NCBI GenBank assembly: GCA_947247005.1
Contig: OX365946.1
Location: 6,642,453 to 6,706,452 of the forward strand
Direction of reading: 5' to 3'
DNA length: 64,000 nucleotides
DNA from: Spisula solida
Taxonomy: Eukaryota; Mollusca; Bivalvia; Venerida; Mactridae
Positions 40,901 to 53,900 of this stretch are shown here, in pieces (position 1 is the stretch's first letter; every line of letters begins with the position of its first letter). Under the pieces are notes generated by a model. That model was given only the letters and a program-made list of their open reading frames with translations, was not told the origin of the DNA and ran no database searches. Position numbers and translations under genes: made by a program.

Positions 40901-42689
40901 CAATACTAGCGCTTGGCGTCATTAACTGAGCGTCTAATAGAGGTTAGTTAAACCGCCTGGTGGACATTAATTAAAAAAATGTTGCTATTTTTTACGCAAA
41001 ACTTCAAAGAAATATGTCTCAATATGTGGGAATATCTCAGGATAATTAACCGTAGCGTTAGGAATATTCTTGCTATTTCACCATTGTTGTGTCAGCCTTG
41101 ACTCAGTGTGATGCCAATTATTGGCAAAGCAAAAAAATCAGAACTTAACGCGAGATATTAACTTTCGCTATATTCACGAAGTCGATAAATTCGCGAACAT
41201 GTATATTCGTAAACATAACGATATTAGAAACAATGAAGTTCAAAAATCGCAACTATTTAACCTCGCGAAATAAATTCTAGATCTACTTCAGAAAAAAAAT
41301 CGCGAAATTTTGACCACGCGAAAATTTAGGACTTTACATTAAAATTTTACTCGCCAATTCATTGATGTTGATAAACACACAGCTCTATCATTCGCAATCA
41401 CGTTTGTCATGTATTGTTATTATATTAAGAATGTCCTAGAAGATGCCTAGCTGTGATATACGAACACTGTCCAGTGGAATTCATGTTCAGTTGACTTCAA
41501 ATCACGTGCCGAAAGTTGGAATCTACCACGGGGGTCTGGAATGTGTTACTGACAATGATGAAGCTAATCTGCTGTTATGTCGAAGGTCGGTGTTCCAGAA
41601 TACCAGAATAGCATGGAATTCAAGGCATAGTTCTGTTTCATTATTTGACTATGAAGTCCAATTATCGCTTATGGCAAATTTAGACGGCCGATTAGCGTTT
41701 CCAAAAATTCTTCGTATATATACGTTTCCATAGGTAGACTAACTGTGAAAGTATGCTTTATGCTACCCCACCTCTGTGTACTTGTAAATATAAGTCCCAA
41801 CTTACAAAGCAGGCATCCCTGTGTTGTACAGTTTGTACTGTCTCTGAAGAATATTTATTGTTTATTTATGTCTCATCCACATTTACAGTTATAAGATACA
41901 TCATATACAAACACATAGAATATATGTGGTCAATCTGATTAGAATTATGAGAGACTAGCAACATATGTTCAAACTCATAAGAAACATTTATTTAACAACA
42001 ACAATTGAAAACTATATCTAAACAGTCCAACTTGTACAAAGAAAAATAAAAGTATAATCTACACAACTATCTTAACAATACTTTAAATTATGAATCTAGT
42101 AACTATTGACTGATTAGATAGATTTCTTAAAGCATACATTATGTATTACAATAACCTACAGTTGTTAACATTTAAAACATTACATAGGTATAAAAAATAA
42201 AAACATATTATCATGTGTATAAAAATCATTTCTAGTTTTCGAAATCATAAAAAGGGTTTGGGCACTTATTTTGATCATATTCACATTAGACAGTACAAAT
42301 ATTAACTTATCGTGGTAACTAAGATTCCAGTTATTTTCATATACCTCACATGCCTTAAAAGAAAGTACAAGTATATCATATACGTAGGTTTTCTGTAATT
42401 TTTTTCATGTCGCCCTGTCTCCAATCTCAAAGGGGTTAAACCACATCTAAACTTAGCCAAAGCAGATTCATGTTTGCAGGAATTTGACATGTTATTGTTA
42501 TAATATATTCTTCAAGTGTGAAGTCCTGTTTAAATAAATTATATGTCCTAAGTTTATTACGTCCGTTTCCTGAACACCCAACATCTTTATTAATATTATC
42601 TCTCCATACAGGAATAAATTGCTGCATTGAACATGTTAAGACTTAATTACAAAACCATTTAGATGACGAAATACCACAGTTATTTACCA
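37988..42689. other. No supported gene; patches of simple repeat
   Basis: Non-coding by appearance. It contains a tetranucleotide-like tract (ctaactacctacctacttac, near 38385-38410) and a C-rich tract (40131-40160). At 38960-39130 and 41150-41340 are stretches rich in cgcgaaa/tttcgcg that resemble decayed parts of small elements. A 96-codon open frame at 41443-41733 (+) has no recognised motif and is not called. Confidence 0.4.
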
Positions 42690-43006
42690 ACTGTGCCAAT
42701 CCAATCTTGGCCATATGATTCTTAAATTCAAATTGCAACAGATCTCCGCTGCCTCACATGAGGCGGCTGGATCAAGCAAAATCACCATAAAGAGCATGGT
42801 TGGGTGTATATCGACCAACAGCCAGAAAGAAACGCATAGCTCTACTCTCAACAGCATTAATGCATGAAAGTATTTGTGCCCCAGAAAGATGCACCATATG
42901 ATAGATAGATAGTTTATTTTTAAAATCCAGAAGGTCGTAGACCCATGAGGCGGCATAATATAAGAGGCTAAACACTGTACTTTCATACAGCTTACTAAAG
43001 TATGTC
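42690..43006 (-). pseudogene. Decayed LINE (non-LTR retrotransposon) reverse-transcriptase fragment
   Basis: Minus-strand translation gives a stretch containing YFSKLYESTVFSLLYYAA and then CINAVESRAMRFFLAVGRYT followed by PNHALYGDFA. This resembles the thumb/C-terminal part of LINE-type reverse transcriptases, where a motif like NRAMRFFLGVGRYTPN is followed by GD and an aromatic residue. The frame is interrupted where a Trp codon is expected after GDFA (TGA), then shifts. The 5' RT catalytic region is absent. A dead retrotransposon relic, truncated on both sides. Confidence 0.65.
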
Positions 43007-43044
43007 TTGTTTCAAGTACGGATCCCATTCTGAAGAAGAGTATT

Positions 43045-43160
43045 GCAGGTGTGATCCGGCGAGGTGTGATCCGGCCATGTGTGATCCGGACTGGTGTGAT
43101 CCGGCAGGTGTGATCCGGCCAGGTGTGATCTGGCCAGGTGTGATCCGGCGAGAGGTGTGA
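43045..43160. repeat. 15-bp minisatellite (about 7 units)
   Basis: Repeats of aggtgtgatccggcc and close variants. It adjoins the retrotransposon relic. The GTGATCCGGC core also occurs in 45-bp minisatellite I, but the units are otherwise different. Confidence 0.9.
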
Positions 43161-43740
43161 AGGCCTTCTGTTTACACCTTGATTGCAGTTACACATGCAT
43201 ATGGCGTCTTAAGAGATTGGGACGCGTGGGTATGCCTACTACATATAGAAGAATGTACTATGGAAGAAAATAATTATAAGCCCGCGTAAAATGATGCGGC
43301 AGTATCCATTTCCGGGTTGGAATATATATATGCAGACTTAACCGTTCACCTGAAACTACTAGTGTAACGTAGTGGTAGTGGCAATGATAGTATTTCAAAC
43401 TCCAACGTATTTTAAACACAGGTTTGAAATGAGCCAAAAACATCATGTTTTAAAGTTTAAAATTTTGAAGTAGCAACTTTCGTTGAGTATTTAAGTACTT
43501 TCACGTTTACACTTGTCTTATTCGATCTTACACTTTCATCCTTCTGGGACTTGCATGACATTTTATAGGCTTGGAACCGTGCACGTGCCTGGGAACAGTT
43601 TAGGTCTGACCAATAGCATGACTATTATGGTTTGAAGGACTTTTCCAAGGTGTCCAATAATCAATCAATATAAATGTTAAAATGTAATTACGCAAATTAG
43701 CATATATATGTTATTTAAGAAATAATGAATACGTAACTAT
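43161..43740. other. No recognisable gene or element
   Basis: AT-rich intergenic sequence, nothing recognised. Confidence 0.4.
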
Positions 43741-43878
43741 GTTTTGTTGCGTAATAAAATATAGAATCTAGGCACGTGTTTGGATGCGTAGTAATTAAAT
43801 CACGAGTGTGTAGCACCAGTGATTTAATGTACTCATTCAAACGAGTGCCTATATTTTATAACACAACAAAGCACTGCT
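43741..43878. mobile_element. Hairpin element related to the GGATGCGTA family
   Basis: Near-palindrome: gttgcgtaataaaatatag, then tgtttggatgcgtag and aattaaatcac on the left; gtgatttaat, cattcaaacga and ctatattttataacacaac on the right. The whole segment could fold into one long interrupted hairpin. The tggatgcgta/tgatttaat core matches the hairpin elements at 6636-6710 and 20580-20640. Confidence 0.65.
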
Positions 43879-44924
43879 CCCATTTATTATTTCGATTCTA
43901 ACATAAAATACACTTAGAATGTTGGCATGTTCTTTCATAAAACCCATTCTATGCTTTGCTGTTCAGGATTCCATTCGAGGACGAGGACCTTCTTCTTCCG
44001 AATAACTTGCAGGGCCCATTCTGGGGCATTGTCGCAAATGACGGAGGAGCACAATGTGAGCAAGTACACACTCATGCAACATGTATAATTATATTAGTAT
44101 ACATACTGAAATAAAACAATAATCATTTAATTAACAGTGTTTAACTTACTATCTTATACTAGTAGTAGATCTATAAAAAATTAATCAATTTTTGTCAAAA
44201 ATTATTTTCTGCTTAAATCAATAGCTTAATTACAGATATTTCCCAGTTTTGAATATTTAATTTAGACACATGCTCCGTATATATGTATACACTGTTACAT
44301 GATAAGCTCATATATAGTTAGGCTACAATGTATTTATACGGTACATAGTCTAAATGTATTCATTCAGGCTTATACTTGATTCTAAGTGGGGCCACGTAAC
44401 TTCGTTGTAGTGTGTTAGTTCTGAAGTGTGCTATGTATGTCACGCGAAATTTGCACGTGCATTAGGCTAGACCTACATGTGTACATACATACATGTACAT
44501 TTTGTACGTGAGAAAGTTTGTATGAACGACAGCTGGAATCACTCGTGCCACTCAGTCCAATATCTGAGCGATGCACGAGGTATATTATATTGAAATTTCA
44601 GCAGACAACTAATAGATTGAAATCTTGTGTGGCAAAAAAAATCAGACGGCGTATAATTAATCAAACGAAAGAACCAATCATACTTTCTTTCTGTAAAACA
44701 AAGCTGAAAGATTAATGAAAATATGTCAACGATATCTTTTAATATAAACACAAGTCTGGGATATGTTTATGTGAGGCTTTCTGAGAAATAATCATTAACG
44801 CTACGTACGTACGACGCAAATTCATACATGAGCATAGTTCATTTTAACGTGTACGGTACGGGTATTAGTGAACGGGTTTTATACATTTATTAGTCAAGAG
44901 TTCTTTCCCTTGGATTAAACAAAA
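43879..44924. other. Region upstream of the DERA start codon
   Basis: Contains the presumed DERA promoter and 5' UTR, but I see no clear TATA box at a convincing distance, no CpG-rich island and no other gene. The transcription start is not determinable from sequence alone. Confidence 0.3.
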
Positions 44925-44955
44925 ATGGCTGCAAGAAATCCTGGAGTTGAATTTG
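44925..44955 (+). CDS. DERA: DERA exon 1 (start codon exon)
   Basis: Encodes residues 1-10 (MAARNPGVEF) and the first base of codon 11. The ATG sits in a favourable context (aacaaaaATGG). The donor is G|gtaata, phase 1, which matches exon 2. Assignment rests on phase, on the N-terminal pattern before the conserved D-x-x-W-I segment, and on the absence of a better start near exon 2, so it is less certain than the other exons. Intron 1 is 7.36 kb. Confidence 0.78.
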
Positions 44956-47900
44956 GTAATAAAAACATGCTTTACTCTATAATTTTGCTGTGACAACCTG
45001 TTTATTCTCGTTGTTTGTATCTATTATTGTCGATGCGTATTACTAATCAGCATTGTTTTCAGTCCAATACGTGTTTGTTCGTGCATTTTGGAAGTTTGCC
45101 ATGTAAATTTCACTTGACCCAATAATTTGACAGATAGTGTGTAAACAAAGTTGATAACATTTCAATGTCAGTGCTGTACATTTCTGGTTTTGGGTTTTTG
45201 TAGATGAAATGGAAGTCTGTGTAACATTGAAATTTGCCGTTATCACTTTAAAACTGGTCAATTTGCGTGCCTGTCACAGGTGTTTTTTACTGAGGATTCC
45301 AGGCTCGTTCACCATATCGACATTACAGGTTAAAATCCGTTTTCCGGGATAACGGAATTTATTGAGCGACAATGTGCGAGATATTCCGAATGTACGTGAG
45401 GGGGGAAAATGCCTATAGCGTGTAGAGCAACCAGGTACAATAATCGCGATTATTTATGGCAAATGACAAGAATTTGTAAAAAGTCTTACTAGAGTCAGTG
45501 TACCCGATTTCGCACACTTATTTCACATTTAACCTCGTAAATTATTTGCAATGTAAAATGTTTCAAAGCACTTAGAACAAAAGAAAGAAGATAACTGAAT
45601 GTTTAAAATTTTGTATTTATGCTGGTGAATGTCAAGGACATCATGCTCTTGGCGCGCTTGATTTGTTATTAACAATATGAAACATGTTCTGCACAATTTT
45701 GTACCCGGTTTCGCACACATAATTTTGAAAAGAAAATTTACAAATAAATTATATTTTTTTAATAAAAAATGTTAATTGATCAACAAACTCACCAATCATC
45801 ACAAATTTGCCGATTTTTAATGTATTGGCACCTGCAGAATTCTATTTGAAACACACAGCATGAGACATAACAGTTTCAACGGTACTTTTTTTGACATTGC
45901 TAACCTAAATGCAAAAAAAAACAATCTTTTGCTAGAACAAATGACTTTGTGATATTATGAAATAGAGCAAAATATTCGATTAACTTTTGGAACAAGGTCC
46001 ATTTAACCCATCTACTCGATTAACTTTTGGAACAAGTTTTTTTTACTAATAAGAAAGAATCAAGTTGTTTTACTTTTGACAGTTGTAAGTTAGGAGAATA
46101 ATTTGAAAATAGTCATTATCATGTAAAATACACACGATATGGGAGAGTTTATTTACTTTTCTGGTTTAGCATATATTTTTCTTCGATTCTTTTCCAAATT
46201 TTTGCAAAATTGTTGTGAAAGTGAGGAAAAAAAGAAGTTTAACAACTGCCCTACTGACCTACATAGGATTTGTTTATGTTTACGTCTGCCGTTGTGAAAG
46301 CGAGATCTCGCGAGAGATACATCCACTTCCGAGAAAACAAGTCACGTTCAAATAAGATGACAGTGCATATGCATATTTACATTGGAAATATAAAAAAATC
46401 GAGATGAAAAATAGGTATGCGAAACCGTGAACAGTGCGAAACCGAGTACACTGACTCTAGTAAACAATGACAACACAATTTTACGACCTCGCTGACAATA
46501 TTTTCGACAAAATAATATGTTTAACTTGAAAAATGCGTATATTTTCTTGCCATCGGTATCGAGCTACGGAAGCGGCAGTGTAGAATAAAATGCAATATTT
46601 TAAATATAAAGCATTTTTTAGGATAATTCTTGCTAAAGTTAAAAAACAAAGATGTTTAATGATACAGTGGAGTCACCAGTTTTCGTTAGGTTAAGGATAT
46701 AACGGGCGATAAATGATCAATTCCAAAGCAATTTGAGATTATAAAGTTATCAAAATGAAGGCAAAATATTAAGAAAACAGTTACAAGTAGTTTCAACAAC
46801 AATTGTTCAACCATTATCGCGAATGCAGCACATTTAATGACGTCACTAAAATTTGCATAAAATAACACCCGTATACCTGAAATCGTGACCTTTGAACTTA
46901 GTGTCGTAAAATCACGTATGATCGAGTTTTCACCTTGAACGTAGCAAAATTCGAAACTTAAAAGATTCAGTATGTCATTAAAAGTGCAATTTGCTACAAA
47001 TTTCAAATTTAAACGAATAATTAAGAAACTAAATAAGACTGCACTAGAAATGTGTATCACTACCCGCTTTCACATCATAGATCCTTAGTAGGCTAGGTAA
47101 ATCAGGAATCTACGAACAATTTAGCAAAATAATATTAGTTTTGAGTACCGAATGACGTTCGAAAATATCTGATCTACAACTGAAATCAGCAACAACATTG
47201 TGAATTACCAAATATTTCTATGATTCAAAGATTTTCCAAGGAACTTTAATCGTGAAAATGAACTGTTCTTGGTCTGCATGGCATAAGATTACGTCATCAT
47301 TTGTCTCCCTTTATTTAATTTGCATATTGAGGAACCAGTCCATTTCGACCATGACCTTTAGTGGAAAAGCGTAAACAAACAGACGATGGCTAAAAAATTT
47401 ATGTAAACTCGATCATTCGGCATGATTTGAATGTAAATCGATTGGAACTATTTGGCATTACAAAATTTGACACATTTTTCGATGGATCGGTAATTATCTT
47501 ATTTCTTACGTTAATGAAATGCTATTTGTTTCATTTATAGATTAGAAGGTCCACTTTGACATTTCTTTATTCGGTTTTCCCGCTAATGACGTCATAACTA
47601 AACTATCAATAAAGATATTGAAAGTAGTTCCACTATAACGATAACTATAGGGTATCACGATTTGAGGTTACTCGACGTTAATGTGTAATAATTTGTTTAT
47701 GTGTTTTTAGCTCACCTGTCACAAAGTGACAAGGTGAGCTTTTGTGATCGCTCTTCGTCCGTCGTCCGTCGTCCGTTCACAATTGCTTGTGAACACACTA
47801 TAGGTCACAAATTTAGCCTGATCAATATGAAACTTGATCACAATGATCATCTTCATACAATCTAGGTCAAGTTCGATATTGGGTCATCTGGGGTCAAAAA

Positions 47901-50900
47901 CTAGGTCACTAGGCCAAATCAAAGGAAAACCTTGTGAACACATTAGAGGTCACAAATTGAGCCTAATCTTTATGAAACTTGATCACAATGATCATCTCTA
48001 TAAAATCTAGGTCAAGTTCGATATTGGGTCATCTGGGGTTAAAAACTAGGTCACGAGGCCAAATCATTGAAAAAGCTTGTGAACACACTAGAGGTCGCAA
48101 TTTGAGCCTAATCTTTATGAAACTTAATCATAATAATCATCTCTATAAAATCTAGATCAAGTTCGATATTGGGTCATCTGGGGTCAAAAACTAGGTCACT
48201 AGGTCAAATCATAGAAAAACCTTGTGTAGTCACTAGAGGTCACAATTTTGACTGAATTTTTATGAAACTTGGTCACAATGATCATCTCAACAAAATCCAG
48301 GTTTAGTTCGGTATTGGGTCATCCGGGGTCAAAAACTAGGTCACCAGGTCAAATCATAGAAAAACCTTGTGTAGTCACTAGAGGTCACAATTTTGGTCTA
48401 ATCTTTATGAAACTCACTCACAATGATCATCTCAACAAAATCTAGGTCAAGTTCGATATTGGGTTATCTGGGGTCAAAAACTAGGTCACATGGTCAAGTC
48501 ATAGAAAAACCTTGTGTAGTCACTAGAGGTCACAGTTTCTATCTTATTTTTAGCTCACCTGTCACAAAGTGACAGAGTGAGCTTTTGTGATCACTCTTCG
48601 TCCGTCGTCCGTCTGTCCGTCCGTCCGTCCGTCGTCCGTCAACAATTGGCTTGTGTAGACACTAGAGGTCACAATTTTAGCCTAATCTTTATGAAACTTG
48701 GTCACAATGATTATCTCAACAAAATCTAGGCCAAGTTCGATATTGGGTCATCTGGGGTCAAAAACTAGGTCACTAGGTCAAATCATAGAAAAACCTTGTG
48801 AAGTCACTAGAGGTCACAATTTTGACTTAATCTTTATGAAACTTCATCACAATGATCATCCTAACAAAATCTAGGTCAAGTTCGATATTGGGTCATCCGG
48901 GGTCAAAAACTAGGTCACAAGGTCAAATCATAGATAAACCTTGTGTAGTCACTAGAGGTCACAATTTTGGCCTAATCTTTATGAGACTTGGTCACAATGA
49001 TCATCGCAACAAAATCTAGGTCAAGTTCGATAATGGGTCATCCGGGGTCAAAAACTAGGTCACAAGGTCAAATCATAGATAAACCTTGTGTAGTCACTAG
49101 AGGTCACAGTTTTGGTCTAATCTTTACGAAACTTTGTCACAATGATCATCACAACCAAATCTAGGTCAAGTTCGATATTGGGTCATCTGGGGTCAAAAAC
49201 TAGGTCACAAGGTCAAATCATAGAAAAACCTTGTGTAGTCACTAGAGGTCACAGTTTTAGCATAATCTTTACGAAACTTTGTCACAATGATCTACACAAC
49301 CAAATCTAGGTCAAGTTTGATATTGGGTCATCCGGGGTCAAAAACTAGGTCACAAGATCAAATCATAGAAAAACCTTGTGTAGTCACTAGAGGTCCCAGT
49401 TTTGGCCTGATCTTTACGAAACTTAGTCACAATGATCATAACAACAAATCTAGGTCGAGTTCGATAATGGGTCATCTGGGGTCAAAAACTAGGTCACAAG
49501 GTGAAATCATAGAAATACCTTGCGTAGTCACTAGAGGTCACAATTTTGGTCTAATCTTTATGAAACTCGGTCACAATGATCATCTAAAAAAAATCTAGAT
49601 CAAGTTCGATATTGGGTCATCTGGGGTCAAAAACTAGGTCACAAGGTCAAATAATAGAAAAATCTTGTGTAGTCACTAGAGGTCACAGTTTTGGCCTGAT
49701 CTTTACGAAACTTGGTCACAATGATCATCTCAACACAATCTAGGTCAAGTCCGATATTGGTTTATCTGGGGTCAAAAACTAGGTCATTAGGTCAAATATA
49801 AAAACCTTTTGTAGTCACTAGAGGTCACAATATTTGCCTAATCTGTATAAAACTTGGTCACAATGATCATCTTAACAAAATCTAGGTTAAATTCGACAGG
49901 TGAGCGACCTAGGGCCCTTTGGGCCCTCTTGTTATGAAACTTGGTCACAATGATCATGTCAACAAAATCTAGGTCAAGTTCGGTATTGGGTCATCCGGGG
50001 TCAAAAACTAGGTCACCAGGTCAAATCATAGAAAAACCTTGTGTAGTCACTAGAGGTCACAGTTTCTATCTTATTTTTATGAAATTTGGTCACAATGATC
50101 ATCTCAACAAAATCAAGGTCAAGTTCGGTATTGGGTCATCCGGGGTCAAAAACTAGGTCACCAGGTCAAATCATAGAAAAACCTTGTGTAGTCACTAGAG
50201 GTCACAATTGTGGTCTAATCTTGACGAAACTTAGTCAGAATGATCATCACAACAAAATCTAGGTCGATTTTGATATTGGGTCATCCGGGGTCAAAAACTA
50301 CTTCACAAGGTCAAATCATAGAAAAACCTTGCATAGTCACTAGAGGTCACAGTTTTGGCCTGATCTTTACGAAACTTGGTCACAATGATCCTCTTACCAA
50401 AATCTAGGTCAAGTTTGACAGGTGAGCGACCTAGGGCCCTTTGGGCCCTCTTGTTCATGTTTAAACGTTGAAAAAAGAATAATTATATGCACTCCCGCTA
50501 TACCGCTTATTGCTCGCTAACCCCCTGACCGTGAAATTTCGGTTCCGGAAAAACGGGTTTTATTGAGTAATGTCGATATCGAGAATAGACAGTTAACCAT
50601 AGACTGGCATAGTAGCAAGCCTATCAGTCATGGTGAAAGCTGTCAGACCATCGGACATGGCCGATGAGCATCCATTTTGGGCAGACAAAACTCTGCATTT
50701 CTTCAGTCAAAAAAGTATTGACGATGTCGCCGCCAAAATCCTCATCATGGTTATGCAGGGCTTTTTTTCACTATATACGAGGGGCCTATATTAGGCCTCT
50801 TCACATTTTGCTATAGGCCCCTTTCACAAACCTAAAAGGCCCCTTAATTCACAATTAGAATTTGCGTCATGGTTTTTGTAAAATCAACTTCACAAAGCAC

Positions 50901-53900
50901 CAAAAAAACAAATCACAGATAGCAGTCATATATTTCTGTACAGGACTTGATACAAATACAAAGTATTATATCATAGATACATGCATGTTGGGGAAAAGTT
51001 GACAAAAAATGAACTAACATCTGAAAAATTTTGTATCATAATTTTATGATTAATTGCGTTAAGTTTTTCACAATCTGAAAAGTTTCCGCGCCTACTTTTT
51101 CACAATTTTGAGAATTTTCGCGCAAAATTTCACAAAACAAAAGGGCTTGGGCCTCTTCACAATTCAGCGAAAAAAAGCCCTGTTATGTCGTACCTTCTTC
51201 CAATTTAAATTATTTAAAAGTTCTTTTTAAAATCATTTTTGTGCTTAGATGCCCAGAAATACAACAGGATGTTGAAAGGTTCTTAATTTGTGCACATGGG
51301 CGCGCACTACAGGCATGAAAATCGAAAACCCGTCTAAAATAAGGAAGGTCCTTATTTATTATGCTCCCCAAAGGGTGAGCATATAGTCGCCGCTTTGTCC
51401 GTCCATCTGTCCGTCCGTCCGTCTGTCACACTTTTGTCCGGGCAATAACTTTATTAGAGATATCAATATGAAACTTCATAGGTGAATAGACCTCATTGAT
51501 TGGAAGTGCAGTACACAAGAACCGTAACTCTTGATTGCATATTTTTTTTGTTATTCCCCTTTGTAATTTTTTATACTTAATTCTCGTCCGGGCCATAATT
51601 TGAACAGTATTTTAGATATCAATTTGAAACTTCATAGGTAAATAGAGCTAATTGAGGGGAAGTACAGTGCAGAAGAACCATTACTCTTGATTGTATATTT
51701 TTGGAGTAATGGCCCTTTGTAATTGTTCATACTTATTTCTTGTCCAGACCATTTCTTGAACAGTATAAGAGATATCAATTTGAAACTTCATAGCTGAATA
51801 GATTTGATTGAGAGGATGTGCAGTGCCCAAGAACCATAACTCTTTATTCCTATTTTAGAGTTGCTCCCCTTTGTATTTTTTCATACTTAATTCTTGTCCA
51901 GGCCATAACTCAAACAGTTTTGGATATATATAAATTTAAAAATTCATAGGTAAATAAATCTTATTATAACAGTGCAGTGGCAAAGAATAATAACATATTC
52001 TTTTAGCATTTTTTCTGTGACAAATGCCCCACGGGGAGCATAACCCGTCTGTGACGGCTCTTGTTTATTAATTTGATGTAGTTTGATTCAGTTGCTTTAT
52101 TCAAGCACTTGGTGTGTTGTTTAAGTGTTTTTTTTAAGTTCAGCACCCCAAAGACCTAATCTTCAAGGGCTTGTTCTAGGGACCCCCAAATTTTGACAGG
52201 CCCCCGACAACAAACCCTAAAGGTCCTTAGAAGCCAATCTGAAAATTCCTAGAGGAAACCCTGGATGACCTTTCAAGATACAATATTTGACTGACTTTAC
52301 CATGCAATCTTTCAGATCCAGCATGGATCCAATCTGTATATGTAAACTTGCCGGCCACCAAACGTAGAGCAGAACAGCTAGGTATCAGACGTTGTGTAAA
52401 AAAACATTTTCAGGTATGGATCATTTTTCTCTCTGTTGATACACCAATCTTCCGTGCATTTAATTATAAATAATAATAAAGACTTTATTTATAGAGCCAA
52501 CATAGTTAGGAATATGTCCAATCTTCCCTATTATCCCTCCTTTAAAAGAATTTGGGCGATCTGAGAGAGATTGTTGCTGCAGGGTTTTCACTATTAAATA
52601 ATGAAAAAAACATTCAGTTTGAATTATCGGTACCAATATTCTTACCAATATTCTTATCAATTAATACATCAGATCCAGGTGTTTGTTATACTACTAGTAT
52701 ATATAATATATATATATGAAGAATAGAATATATGTAATAGTTTTACCTCTCCAGAGCTACAACCTCTGTACAACAACCAAACTTAGGGTTTCTAAAATTG
52801 TGTTGCTCTACATAGGTTTTAGTGTAATAAGTATATTATATATTATAATTTTAGGCTGCATGGGAGTTGAGAGCTGTCACATGTATTGATTTAACCACAT
52901 TAGCTGGAGATGATACACTGGCTAATGTTAACAGATTATGCTTCAAGGCCAAGAAGCCAATCATGCGAGAACTTCTTAAAGCCATGGAAGTAGAAGATCT
53001 GGGTAAGGATAACAGTTAACAATGGTGATAAATATAGGGTACAGTACAGACAACAAGTTTTTTCCAATGGACACGGGTCACCGCGATTTCAAATCTAAGA
53101 CTTAGTGTCCACCCGATTTTGTCACCGCGAAGCGTGTTCAGGTCACCCGTCACCGTGACCTCGGATAAATTTGGGTGTCCATCGGCATGTTCAATTGTCA
53201 CTTAAAAACCCTTAGAACCCCTTAGAATCACCGTGATTCACCGTGATTTTAAGGGTACGCCTTTGGCTTATTTTTCAATACCTGTACATGTATTTGTTAT
53301 TGTTTTCTTGTGTATTCTTAGAAATCGTTAGTCAACATTTTTTCTCGACGGTAATTACACAATAACACCGTACTTACATACATGTACTTGGTGAGATGCA
53401 TTTAACTCCAAATTTTATATCCAAGTCGTTATTAACAATTGGGAATGTCAGATCAAAACACGTTATCCATCCGTTAAGGAAAACAAATCCATGCACACAC
53501 GTCTTTATGCTTATCACATCGTTTAAAATTACCAACTGACCAGACGTCGGCATATGCCAATTACCGATTACTCACAATGTCGCACCTGTACTCGTAGTGT
53601 ACTAAGCGAGCAATATGACATAATAGAGTTTAATATTTGGAATTATATATTTTAATACTTTTTTCTAACATATTTTACACGTAGGCCTACTCATAATAGT
53701 ATTTCCAAGAACACCAAGTAACACAATTACACTCGATATGTCGCTGTGTTTTCATTTGTCAAGTTCAGTTGGGAGAATATTAAGTTTGATTCAACCGTTG
53801 GGAGAATATTAAAATGTGTAACCATGTATAGCAATTATAAACATCTAAGGCCACTTCTTTTATATCTTCTGGTTAACAAAACTGACGACCCTCAAACTGG

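Noticed and set aside
41443..41733. 96-codon open frame upstream of DERA
   Set aside because: No recognised motif, no splice context, and length is within chance expectation for the many frames examined.
42684..43196. 170-codon minus-strand frame as an intact gene
   Set aside because: It is an off-frame reading across the 15-bp minisatellite and the retrotransposon relic; the meaningful frame is the one with the RT-like motif, which has a stop and a shift.
49287..50156. Repeat open frames with SRSSSILGHPGSKTRS-like sequence
   Set aside because: They are translations of the 145-bp internal repeats of the non-coding element at 47710-50454.
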